Source of the DNA: Teredinibacter haidensis
GTDB taxonomy: Bacteria > Pseudomonadota > Gammaproteobacteria > Pseudomonadales > Cellvibrionaceae
Reading direction: 5' to 3'
DNA: 64,000 bases
Assembly (NCBI RefSeq): GCF_014211975.1
Contig: NZ_CP060084.1
Location: forward strand, 806,001-870,000
The notes below the pieces were generated by a model that made no database searches, had not been told where the DNA came from, and worked only from the letters and a program-made list of their open reading frames with translations. Each line of letters begins with the position of its first letter. The stretch's first letter is position 1. Positions 8,578 through 16,862 of this stretch are shown in pieces. Made by a program: the position numbers and the translations under genes.

Positions 8578-10569
8578 ATGAGCTCGATTCTTTTAAAGCA
8601 CCCCGAGAAAGATGTTGATCTTGGGGTATTCCTCCCATTTATTAGTAGGCCTTTTCTTACTGCTGTACAAAAAAGTTGTAGTGACGCAGCTAAGTATTCA
8701 CTGGATCATTTTAACTCTATTTGGGCCTCAATTAAGTTGCTTTTTAAAGAACTTAATGAGCTTGCTGTTGGGTTGTTGGGTGAAATAAATAGTGGCGTTG
8801 CTACTTTTGGGGAGAAAATTTCATGGATGAAATTTATTGCATTGGTTCGTTGTCGGTTGGAACGGCGAAAGATTACATCTTATGCTAAGAACTCCTATAT
8901 CTCTGGTATAAATTACACCCTTAATCGTCTCCAGTATTATGGGTATATCCCTAGGTTCGATGTTCTGTCGACATTTAAGCCAGAGAAAAAAGTTTCAAAA
9001 TCTCTCCTTGAGTTCACTTTTGATGACAAAGAAATCTTTAGTGAAATTGTTGCGGGTGATGACGCTGCTGCAATTGAAAGGGTTATGCATTCATTGGCCG
9101 CAGAGATGAATGGAGAGGTTTATGAAAATATTGCAGATCAGTGTGCTTACCTCTTAAAAAAAAGACTGGCATTAATTCGTTCAGAAGCAGAGATGCAGTT
9201 CTCAAGATATGCTGTATTGAGGAAGTCGGGATTAGTTGCTATACGAAAATATCGCTCATTATTGCCAATAATAGATCGTTGGATCGAGTGGCGGCGCTCA
9301 AAGTCGACTGGCTCGATAAATCCTTACAACGATGAAATAAAGAAATTGTCAAATGAGCAGTGGTGGGGTGTATATCTCGCATGGTGCTGGTATAGAAATG
9401 GCGGTGTAGAGCCAAAGTGCAGCGTTTTGCCAACGCGTATTTATAACATGCTCCGAAAACAGTTTTTGAGTAGAAAGGATGCTAGGGCCGATGTGTCTAC
9501 TGCTGAAGCGATTGGATGTAGTATGGGGTTTATCGCTTCCGCGAGTATTCTTTTAGTGCATGATCTTGTTGCAAATGTTGACTCGATCCGAAATATACTT
9601 GTGGATGCTGATTACATCACAGACTATGGCGTTGTTGATATTGAATGGGTTAAGCCACGGGCTAGAGGGTTTCTCACAGCTATCGACGAAGGCGAACAGA
9701 AGTACTCTCCATCAAAAGTAATCAGGACTATTAGGAAAGCAACTCGTTGTTACAGAAAAACGGCAACTGATCAGCACAAGGGAAAGCTGTTTTTACATCA
9801 TCATTCGGCTAAGGGATCTTCTAAAAAGAACAGTCATCAGAAACATATTACTCCTATGGTACCTACTTCGAGTACTTTGCTTACGCATATAAAAAAAGTA
9901 ATTAAGAGTGCGTCCGGGGGAGAATGGGGCGGGACCGCGCGATCAATTCGAGTAAGCTTATTGCTATATAAGGGGTTGACGGGCGGGTTGATTGCTGTTC
10001 AGCAAGCTGCTCAACACAATAGTCTACGGACTTCAATGTTGTATGCTAATTCAATTCCTATGCGCATGTCTTTCGATCAAAAAATGCGAGAGTTTAGAGA
10101 GTGGTTACAAGTTCTAGTCACTATTGATATCGAAAATGTGGCGATAAAGATTGGTCTAGATGAGGATAAGTATCGACAAGATAAAGAAAAAATAATTGCG
10201 TCCCAATTTGGTGGGGTTTATTGTCGTGATCCTATGGCGGGTGTGCAGCCAGGAACAAAAAAAGGCGAAGTTTGTTGGGCAATTAGTCAATGCATGACGT
10301 GTAATAATAAGAGAAATATATTTGTCGTCACAGAGGAGAATGTGGTTCACCTTTTACAGTGGAATGAGGCGTTAAAAAGTGCCAGTAGAGCAGGATATAT
10401 AAATGTGATGAAAGAAGCCCCGTGGGCATTCTGGTGCGTGTTTATTGAGTCTGTTCTCGAGAAAATGTTTCAATCCGGAGAAAAATATAAAGCGATTTTG
10501 CACAGTAGCCAACGTAAGTTGTCTGAAATTGATAACCCCTATCTTAAAATTGATTTTCGTCTTATATGA
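8578..10569 (+). CDS. Large tyrosine-recombinase-like protein, first of trio
   Basis: 663 residues, much longer than common integrases. The C-terminal third resembles a tyrosine recombinase catalytic core: a degenerate box II, RSIR (R455, R458) instead of HxxR, then H480 and Y489 in AAQHNSLRTSMLYA. I cannot place a clear first catalytic Arg, so it may be an architectural partner and not a full recombinase. Residues ~550-590 hold spaced cysteines (YCRD, CWAISQCMTC), suggesting metal binding. The N-terminal half is helical and unrecognised. It overlaps the next gene by ATGA and follows recA by 12 bp. Size and position recall mobile trio elements (GMT or SE types), recalled from memory. Confidence 0.7.
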   Translation: MSSILLKHPEKDVDLGVFLPFISRPFLTAVQKSCSDAAKYSLDHFNSIWASIKLLFKELNELAVGLLGEINSGVATFGEKISWMKFIALVRCRLERRKITSYAKNSYISGINYTLNRLQYYGYIPRFDVLSTFKPEKKVSKSLLEFTFDDKEIFSEIVAGDDAAAIERVMHSLAAEMNGEVYENIADQCAYLLKKRLALIRSEAEMQFSRYAVLRKSGLVAIRKYRSLLPIIDRWIEWRRSKSTGSINPYNDEIKKLSNEQWWGVYLAWCWYRNGGVEPKCSVLPTRIYNMLRKQFLSRKDARADVSTAEAIGCSMGFIASASILLVHDLVANVDSIRNILVDADYITDYGVVDIEWVKPRARGFLTAIDEGEQKYSPSKVIRTIRKATRCYRKTATDQHKGKLFLHHHSAKGSSKKNSHQKHITPMVPTSSTLLTHIKKVIKSASGGEWGGTARSIRVSLLLYKGLTGGLIAVQQAAQHNSLRTSMLYANSIPMRMSFDQKMREFREWLQVLVTIDIENVAIKIGLDEDKYRQDKEKIIASQFGGVYCRDPMAGVQPGTKKGEVCWAISQCMTCNNKRNIFVVTEENVVHLLQWNEALKSASRAGYINVMKEAPWAFWCVFIESVLEKMFQSGEKYKAILHSSQRKLSEIDNPYLKIDFRLI

Positions 10570-12821
10570 ATAATGTTTCTGTACTTCATCAGGTTTTAAA
10601 TGGGGAGGCTGATACCAGTAAACTGGCAAAGGGAAACTATGATTGGCTGCTGTCAGAGTATCGAGAACCGATATGGAAGATCCAGGACCCTGGGAACTTA
10701 TCGAGTCCTATTGTAGGTACAATTAATTTTGATGGTCCTTTGATTGGTGGTGGGAGACTAATTGATATTGAAGGGTTGGTTGATGATTTAAAGCTTTCTT
10801 TGGTGTTTGCTGTAGAATTTTCTGCTTTCAAAGATCAAGTAAAAATACGTAGCTGCTCTGCAATGAGAAATCATGTTTATATTTTGAAGCGGGTGTTTAA
10901 CGAAATCTACGACATGCAAGGGTGTCGTTGGGATCGTTGGTTGGAAAAGGATCGTCAGGTTTTGGTTGAGCGGTTGAAATATAAGCCTTCCGTTTCGCAA
11001 AATTATCTACCTAGGTTGACAATGTATATTGAAAATGTCGGCATTGAAAATCTTCCTGTTCGTAAATATAAGGGGAGCGTCAAAATAAATTATGATGCCG
11101 TATTTGGAGAGATCGGCATAGATTACTACCAATTGCGAGGCGATCTTGAAATTCAAAAATATTTGGATGAAGTGTACGTACGGTACAACAAGCAATCAAT
11201 ATCAACTAAATTGAAGCGAGGTGAAAGAGCTCTTCAGATGAATTCTTCCGGAACGACTTTGAGCCGTGATCGTTACGAAGATGTTCTTAGGGCTGTTAAA
11301 TTGTATCAGGCGCAAACCTCATTGATGCCCGATCAATATGTAAACGCTAGCAGATTAAATCTCGTTTATGATGCGTCATCAACACTTCGCAGTTCAAATT
11401 TAAAGCCTTCTAATCCATCCAGAACGCGAAATATTCCCGTGCCTGTATTTCTTCATCTTGTCGATGCCTCGATACGATATATTCTAGACTATGCAGATAC
11501 GCTATTTGAAATCGAGGACAAACTCGCCCTCGAGCATAAAAAATTAACTTTGCAAACTAACAGCTATGAAGCAGGGAAAATTGTTAATGCTTATGCCCGC
11601 GAGCTAGGGGAAGTAAAAGAAGGTAGGTATTCCCCTTTCCCGTTAGCAGCCTATAAGCATTTTCAGATTCGAGAGAAAAATATTTCTGATGAAGATCTAA
11701 GTATCTTTCATGATATGGTTAATTCTGGGCTTGGTCGTGCTGAAATTAGAAAAATATTGGGATTGTCCAAAGGACAGTATGATTATCGTAGTAAGGTTAT
11801 ACGTAATATTCAGCCTTATGGAAAGAATTTACCGCATAAAGGTATCTCCCTGCAGAAAGCCCTTTATCAGTTTTTGCCGCTTAGCTGCTTAATTGTAATA
11901 TTTGCTTTCTCTGCGCGACGTGAATCGGAGGTATTTGGTATGAGGGAAAACTGCTACCAAAAATTCCAAGATGGCTGGAGAGTTAAATTTTATGTGGCTA
12001 AGAGCCTTCGGCGTCATGAATGGTTTACAAGCGTTCCTGTTGTCATTAAAGCTATTAAAACACTTGAAGCGTTGAGCGAAGAAGGGCGAAAAATATCTCG
12101 GAGTGATTCTTTATATCGATTTAATGACACCTTCAATCGATCTCCGATTAATATGGACCGACTAAATATCGCAATGGAACCTTTTTTGGACTTTATTGGG
12201 GTTGAAAAAGGAGAGGGTGGAGAAAGGTTTAAATTCAGCGAGCACCAGTTTCGACGATTCTTTGCCATTATGTATTTCTATCGATACGAAAAGCAGGCTG
12301 ACCTAGAAGCTCTGACGTACGAACTTCGTCATGAAGATTGGTCAAATACAGCCGTATATTTGACTGAGCAAGAAAGTGGCCGTATTTTTCGAGAAGTTGA
12401 AAAAGAGTATATGGCTGAGAAGCTAGTAGGCACGCTGGGTGCTGAGTCTGAACCTCGAGGCGTGTTGCGTGACTTGAGTGAGAGAATCAAGCAAACGGTT
12501 GATGTCGTTCCTGAAAATCGTTCAGCAATCGCGATGAAGTATATTGAAGAAAATTCATTACGAATGGATTTTATTAGTGAGGGGATTTGCTTCGGGAATA
12601 CGCCAGGGCGCTCAGAGTTAAGCCGGTGTTACAGTGATGGTTACGTAATGTGTCATCGCTCTTCTTCGGAGGTGTGTACCGATTGTCCCAACCTACTCCC
12701 CATTGAAAACATTAGGAATGATAAGAAAGTGGCAGCGATTGAAAATCTCGAATGTGACAATGCTTCGATTCTCGATGCTGCAATTTCTTACTCTAATAAG
12801 GTTGGAGAAGGTGTAGATTAG
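10566..12821 (+). CDS. Large tyrosine recombinase, second of trio
   Basis: 751 residues with a complete tyrosine-recombinase catalytic set near the C-terminus: box I Arg in SARRESEVFG (R451/R452), HxxR as H560-Q-F-R563, H589 in LRHEDW and the nucleophile Y598 in NTAVYLTE. The first ~430 residues are an unusually long DNA-binding region. After the core there is a Cys cluster (CFG, RCYSDGYVMCH, VCTDC, about residues 675-715), a likely zinc site. It would cut and join DNA at the island ends. Translation is coupled to the upstream gene by an ATGA overlap, and 1 bp separates it from the next gene. Confidence 0.85.
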   Translation: MNNVSVLHQVLNGEADTSKLAKGNYDWLLSEYREPIWKIQDPGNLSSPIVGTINFDGPLIGGGRLIDIEGLVDDLKLSLVFAVEFSAFKDQVKIRSCSAMRNHVYILKRVFNEIYDMQGCRWDRWLEKDRQVLVERLKYKPSVSQNYLPRLTMYIENVGIENLPVRKYKGSVKINYDAVFGEIGIDYYQLRGDLEIQKYLDEVYVRYNKQSISTKLKRGERALQMNSSGTTLSRDRYEDVLRAVKLYQAQTSLMPDQYVNASRLNLVYDASSTLRSSNLKPSNPSRTRNIPVPVFLHLVDASIRYILDYADTLFEIEDKLALEHKKLTLQTNSYEAGKIVNAYARELGEVKEGRYSPFPLAAYKHFQIREKNISDEDLSIFHDMVNSGLGRAEIRKILGLSKGQYDYRSKVIRNIQPYGKNLPHKGISLQKALYQFLPLSCLIVIFAFSARRESEVFGMRENCYQKFQDGWRVKFYVAKSLRRHEWFTSVPVVIKAIKTLEALSEEGRKISRSDSLYRFNDTFNRSPINMDRLNIAMEPFLDFIGVEKGEGGERFKFSEHQFRRFFAIMYFYRYEKQADLEALTYELRHEDWSNTAVYLTEQESGRIFREVEKEYMAEKLVGTLGAESEPRGVLRDLSERIKQTVDVVPENRSAIAMKYIEENSLRMDFISEGICFGNTPGRSELSRCYSDGYVMCHRSSSEVCTDCPNLLPIENIRNDKKVAAIENLECDNASILDAAISYSNKVGEGVD

Positions 12822-12822
12822 A

Positions 12823-13251
12823 ATGAACGATCATAACCAGATTAAAAAAGATGAAGCTCAGTGTCAGCTATTAAAGAAGGCGAACTATTTTAAGTCGGCT
12901 GTAAATGAACGTGTTAGTCATAATCTTTCTTTCGATGGTCTTCCTCGCAATATTACTCAGTTTTTACGTTGGTGCGAAGGTGATCTATGTCAAACGAATA
13001 GAACGTACTTGTACTCGAATTGTAATAAGGCCATTTTAGCGCAAGTAAAAACGCTAATAGCTGAAGTCAAAAAGCCGCCGACTAAAAGTAGCGATACCTT
13101 CAAGGAATTAAAATCTGAGATTAAGACGCTGAAGCAACAGGTCGCCGGTTTAGTCGACGCTAATCGAGATCTTAGGGGGCGGTTGAAAGAATATGAACAA
13201 AGGCTGAGTCATTATGAATCACAAAAGCTTTCAATGGCTAGGAAGTTATAG
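12823..13251 (+). CDS. Small coiled-coil protein of the integration operon
   Basis: 142 residues. A basic N-terminal half (LLKKANYFKSAVNERV, FLRWCEGDLC) is followed by a long heptad-like helix (~residues 85-140: FKELKSEIKTLKQQVAGLV). I do not recognise a named domain. The start ATG is 1 bp past the previous stop, and its own stop overlaps the GTG of the third recombinase, so it is made as part of the integration machinery. By position it corresponds to the small third protein of trio-type mobile elements and is probably an accessory DNA-binding or bridging factor; this is inference. Confidence 0.6.
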   Translation: MNDHNQIKKDEAQCQLLKKANYFKSAVNERVSHNLSFDGLPRNITQFLRWCEGDLCQTNRTYLYSNCNKAILAQVKTLIAEVKKPPTKSSDTFKELKSEIKTLKQQVAGLVDANRDLRGRLKEYEQRLSHYESQKLSMARKL

Positions 13252-14498
13252 TGTACTTCAAGATATTTGGTTCGGATAATTATAAACACAATGGTAAGTA
13301 TTTACCTGAGCTTCCTTTTATTGTGGATCGGGGCGGGAAACCTTTTGATGAATTGAATGATTACATCTTGTATTTGGCTGGTACTCAAGATAAAGACCTG
13401 GATTCTACAGTACGCCTAGCGGTGGTACGTATTTTGGTAGTATTGAACTCGCTGAGTACTGGGAACTCAAAGTTCCAGTGGCGTCAGGTCGTAGGGGCTC
13501 ACCTTGAACTATTGATGAATACTTTAAAGCTGGATGGGCATAACAAGAAAGGTCTCCGGCGCGACACAATCAATACTTATATCAGTGCTTTTATTGCCTT
13601 CCTTTGGTGGGCAGAAAAAGAGGGGCTTTGCGATGGGGTTGTTGGTATCAATGATGTAGGTGTGTCTGATCGTCTTTACCAAATAGCACTTGAACCATCG
13701 GCCCAGAGAGGAAAACAGTACAAAATACCATTTCTGCTTTCTCGGGATAAAACGCAAAAAGGGAGTAAGCGAGAACACGATTCTAGGAAAGCGTGGGACA
13801 AAGCGTTGGAAATGGTGACTCAGTTTGATGCGGGTGGTTTAAGCAACAAATCAATCGCAATATTTCACCGAGATGAGATGATACTTAGATTGTTTTTGGA
13901 AAGTTCATTGCGTCGTGTCGAGCTGATTCATTTGGAGGTGGGACTTTTTCTCGAGCCTCTATTGTCCGGAGAGAGAAAGAAAATTATTACTTTGCCTAAG
14001 ACTAAGATATACGATACCCGTGATGTCGGTATTCATTCTGCTTTGTATGCTGATATTCAGGTTTACATCGCGAGTTCAAGAAAAGAACTGGTTGCTGGGA
14101 AAAAGAAATCTCTTGCCCTAATACCGTCCTTAAAAACGGGCGGCTTCTTCAAACCAAACTCAATTACGAATTTGTGTCGAGAATACGGTGTAAGACCTCA
14201 TGAGGGTAGGGCCCAAGGGCTAACGGAGCGGTTTATTGATTTGATTGAGTTGGGCGTATCGCAAATGACCGCAATTTTGACCGTGAGTCAGGAAGCAGGG
14301 CATAAAATAGAAAACCGAAATGCGGGTAATATCTTTCTAAAATATTATCTTAGAGCTGAACGGATTGTTGCGCGAGCAAACGCTGCGCGTGATAAAAAAT
14401 TGAGTTTGGAAGAGGAAAACGCTGCTTTGAGGCAAAGCCTAAATAACGCAAACGCAGAACTCAGGAAGCTGGGCCGTGAAGCTGTGGAGGTGCTGTGA
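13251..14498 (+). CDS. Tyrosine recombinase/integrase
   Basis: 415 residues, typical integrase size. It has an N-terminal SAM-like helical region, then R221/R222 in SSLRRVELIHLEV, a beta-hairpin Lys region (LPKTKIYDTRD), the HxxR motif as PHEGR (H317, R320), H351 in AGHKIENR and nucleophile Y365 or Y366 in FLKYYL. A C-terminal heptad helix ends the protein. GTG start, overlapping the previous stop by one base; its TGA overlaps the recX GTG. As the integrase of ordinary length with full residues, it may do the main strand exchange, with the two larger proteins assisting. Confidence 0.85.
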   Translation: MYFKIFGSDNYKHNGKYLPELPFIVDRGGKPFDELNDYILYLAGTQDKDLDSTVRLAVVRILVVLNSLSTGNSKFQWRQVVGAHLELLMNTLKLDGHNKKGLRRDTINTYISAFIAFLWWAEKEGLCDGVVGINDVGVSDRLYQIALEPSAQRGKQYKIPFLLSRDKTQKGSKREHDSRKAWDKALEMVTQFDAGGLSNKSIAIFHRDEMILRLFLESSLRRVELIHLEVGLFLEPLLSGERKKIITLPKTKIYDTRDVGIHSALYADIQVYIASSRKELVAGKKKSLALIPSLKTGGFFKPNSITNLCREYGVRPHEGRAQGLTERFIDLIELGVSQMTAILTVSQEAGHKIENRNAGNIFLKYYLRAERIVARANAARDKKLSLEEENAALRQSLNNANAELRKLGREAVEVL

Positions 14499-14926
14499 GT
14501 ATACGAAATAAAGCGCTAGATTTATTGGCTCGTAGAGAGCACTCTCGGGCTGAGTTAAGAAACAAGCTACTTCATCGCTTTCGGAATGAAGAGCAATCGA
14601 TTGATTCTATTCTTGATAAGCTAGAAAATGAAAACTTATTATCCGATCAACGCTTTACGGAGATGTATATTCGTGGACGTGTGGCTAAGAGCATTGGGCC
14701 CATTCGAATTATCTCTGAGCTTCGTCAAAAGGGTGTTGATGCATCATTGGCCGAATTGGTGCTCGCCGATTTAGGTATGGAATGGTGCGCTGCTTTGAAG
14801 GCGTTGTCATTGCAAAAGTATGGTGAAACAGCCGCGCAAGATGATAAAGAAAGAGCCAAGCGCATTCGTTTTTTTCAATACAAGGGTTATCCGCCTGAAT
14901 TCATTCGTGAAGTAGTAACTTGGTGA
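14495..14926 (+). CDS. recX: RecX regulator, island copy
   Basis: 143 residues with the three RecX three-helix repeats: RREHSRAELRNKLLHRF, ISELRQKGVDASLAE and RIRFFQYKGYPPEFIREVV. RecX caps and inhibits RecA filaments. It starts with GTG inside the previous stop (GTGA), so its translation is coupled to the integrase. Its AT-rich codon use matches the recombinases and not the backbone. The native recX, normally next to recA, should lie past the right end of the island. The island thus carries both recA and recX, at opposite ends of its integration operon. Confidence 0.9.
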   Translation: MSIRNKALDLLARREHSRAELRNKLLHRFRNEEQSIDSILDKLENENLLSDQRFTEMYIRGRVAKSIGPIRIISELRQKGVDASLAELVLADLGMEWCAALKALSLQKYGETAAQDDKERAKRIRFFQYKGYPPEFIREVVTW

Positions 14927-15224
14927 GATTTGTCACCAATACCGCAGCCTGACGGATTACACTGTTTTCGAGAGCAGCTATAGAGGCGGTTTAAGCCGGT
15001 GATGCAAAGATAAATTGTTAGAGATGTTGAATAAGGCGTCTTGTAACATTTCAAGTAGAGGGTCATGAGAAACGATAATAATTAGTTGGTAGGTTGCTCA
15101 ACAGTGATACAGCTGGTGAGCTTTGAAATTATCCGCCAGTATGCTTAGTATTTTTGGAAATACAGGTAGAAACTCTGCGATAATAGACATCTTCTACTAA
15201 TGCACTATTACAGAGGGCGAACGG
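14927..15224. other. Intergenic stretch after the integration operon
   Basis: 298 bp with no open frame I can support, no tRNA and no clear hairpin terminator. It must hold the promoter of the toxin-immunity pair that follows; I could not place it with confidence. Confidence 0.4.
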
Positions 15225-15806
15225 ATGTATCCTGATATCAGGCCACCTCAAAACAAAGTTGATTGGCTAATTGCGGATTTTGCGAAAAAGGAAAAGCCCG
15301 GCGTGGCTGACTTTGCGCGCTTGAGAGTTATTGGAGGTCTTTACGACCGTCTAGATAGCTATCGTGTCGCCGGTGAATCCATGTCTCGCGGCGAGTTGTT
15401 GGCAGAATCACATAAATCCGATCGTCTTGGCCGGTACTTAACTAGGGCTGGTGATGCCCGGCCATCCACGCGATGTGATGCTCACGCCATCATCTCCGGA
15501 GGGCACCCTGAAACAATAGTTCTTAGGGGCATTATGGCTTGGGTGAAAATGAGAATTGATGACCCCCACAATGGGTGTTGGCTCCCTAGAGACTGGGATG
15601 ATCGTGCGTATATGCCGAACCATTTACGAAAAGCAGTACCGCACCGGCGTATCCACACCAATGCATACTATGAATGGTTAAGTTCGCGGATTCGCCCTCA
15701 GTTGATTAGAACGTCGGAGCAGCTTATTCATGCGCTACGCTTTGCTAGGGTTATGCTGCAATCGGGCAGTGTGCCACCTAATGTAATGCCGAGGACGGGA
15801 CGCTAA
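15225..15806 (+). CDS. Probable AHH-type nuclease toxin
   Basis: 193 residues. The second half follows the AHH (HNH-superfamily) toxin pattern: DAHAIISGGH, a helix with Arg, NGCWLPRDW, then MPNHL, VPHRRIHTNAYYEWL and a closing helix. In that family the HxI, NGxxLP and HxxxH/Y parts form the metal-dependent nuclease site; here the usual AHH reads AHA, with the next His 6 residues on. The first ~85 residues are not recognised and lack a signal peptide or a VgrG/PAAR/Rhs domain. The immunity-like gene starts 2 bp after its stop, which supports toxin function. It could also be a cytoplasmic toxin of a TA pair. Confidence 0.6.
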   Translation: MYPDIRPPQNKVDWLIADFAKKEKPGVADFARLRVIGGLYDRLDSYRVAGESMSRGELLAESHKSDRLGRYLTRAGDARPSTRCDAHAIISGGHPETIVLRGIMAWVKMRIDDPHNGCWLPRDWDDRAYMPNHLRKAVPHRRIHTNAYYEWLSSRIRPQLIRTSEQLIHALRFARVMLQSGSVPPNVMPRTGR

Positions 15807-15808
15807 AA

Positions 15809-16417
15809 ATGTTATATACGATAGTGCAAGATTCTAATCGGTATCGTTCGTTGGTTTGGGATGATGCGCAAATAACACAGCTGGTTGGTGAGTCCGACAT
15901 GGAACTGCGCATTGATATGTGGAATTCTCCTCGAACTTATAAAGATGTATTTGATGAAACCTTACGTGTTAGTTTTAAACCATTATCTAAGCAAGCTGAG
16001 AAACTAGCAATTCCTGATGTGAGTGTGCTACAGGGGCGCCTGTTTCTAAGTTTGAAAGCGCATTCAGTACTATCGAATCTCATTAAACCTGATGGTGAGT
16101 TTTTAAAAGTGAATTTCGACGGTGGGGATGGATATATTTTCACTCCATTGTGTGTTGCGGAAAAGTTAGGTGGACTGGATATTCAATTGAGCCGTAAAAA
16201 TGAGTGGGGTGATTTGGAAAACCTTGCATTTCATGAGGAAAAAGTTAAAGGCTGCGCCCTTTTTCGTTGTGAGTACGATATGTTCATGTCGCTTCATTGT
16301 CAGCAGATAGTGAAAGACGCTATTGAGAAGGCTGGACTCAAAGGTGTATTTTTTACCACTGATATTGGGAATATATTTTCTAACCAGTTCGACGGTAATA
16401 TTCGAGATACAAATTAA
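15809..16417 (+). CDS. Imm11/DUF1629-like immunity protein
   Basis: 202 residues, no signal peptide. The C-terminal third fits the DUF1629/Imm11 style: GCALFRCEYDMFMS, then a helix with KDAIEKAGLKGVFF, comparable to the family's sensor strand plus 'ltGvrF' ending. It starts 2 bp after the AHH-like toxin, the standard arrangement of an immunity gene. Inferred role: it binds and blocks the upstream toxin in the cytoplasm. The match is by pattern memory, and the N-terminal 100 residues show no motif I can name. Confidence 0.5.
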   Translation: MLYTIVQDSNRYRSLVWDDAQITQLVGESDMELRIDMWNSPRTYKDVFDETLRVSFKPLSKQAEKLAIPDVSVLQGRLFLSLKAHSVLSNLIKPDGEFLKVNFDGGDGYIFTPLCVAEKLGGLDIQLSRKNEWGDLENLAFHEEKVKGCALFRCEYDMFMSLHCQQIVKDAIEKAGLKGVFFTTDIGNIFSNQFDGNIRDTN

Positions 16418-16481
16418 TTCCTTGAAAAACAATGAAGCGTGTTAATACTCGGTGTCTGAATTACAGTAGCGGGTAGTTTAA

Positions 16482-16835
16482 TTAACTTTGTCTCCACCAC
16501 TGAATCGAAAGATTTGTTTTAGCTCTTCGCATTGAAATTAGCCCACCGATTATCCAGCCGATGCATATGGGGCCGGCTAAAAAACCGAGCGCCATTGATA
16601 ACAGCATCCAGCCAGATTCAAAGTAGATAGTTACAGCAAAAAATACTGCAAAAAAAGCAGCCCCAACTAAGCCCATTTTAACTTTGGTTTTACCGAGATC
16701 ATAAACTTGTTGTCTGGTCTTTCCTGTTGAGCTTCCCCAGCGCGCGCCGCAGGCAGCACAAACAACGGCATCGAGAGGCACATCGGTTTTGCAGTGGTCA
16801 CATTGGCCTTGGTGTTTATCTTCAGGTAATTTCAA
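16482..16835 (-). CDS. Zinc-ribbon membrane protein
   Basis: 117 residues from a TTG at 16835 with AGGAG seven bases upstream; a TTG at 16862 would add nine residues. The N-terminus is a zinc ribbon (CDHCKTDVPLDAVVCAACGARW, four Cys in two CxxC pairs), then a linker and two hydrophobic segments (about residues 55-75 and 80-102) and a short basic tail. It is last in the minus-strand operon, 27 bp after the helicase stop. Membrane proteins paired with nucleic-acid enzymes are common in abortive defence systems; the role here is not known. Confidence 0.6.
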   Translation of the reverse strand: MKLPEDKHQGQCDHCKTDVPLDAVVCAACGARWGSSTGKTRQQVYDLGKTKVKMGLVGAAFFAVFFAVTIYFESGWMLLSMALGFLAGPICIGWIIGGLISMRRAKTNLSIQWWRQS

Positions 16836-16862
16836 AGGTCTACTCCTATCTTTTTGAAACAA

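Noticed and set aside
8578..14498. RIT-type recombinase trio (three ordinary tyrosine recombinases)
   Set aside because: Two members are far larger than RIT recombinases and a small coiled-coil gene is interposed, so a GMT/SE-like reading fits better; still not proven.
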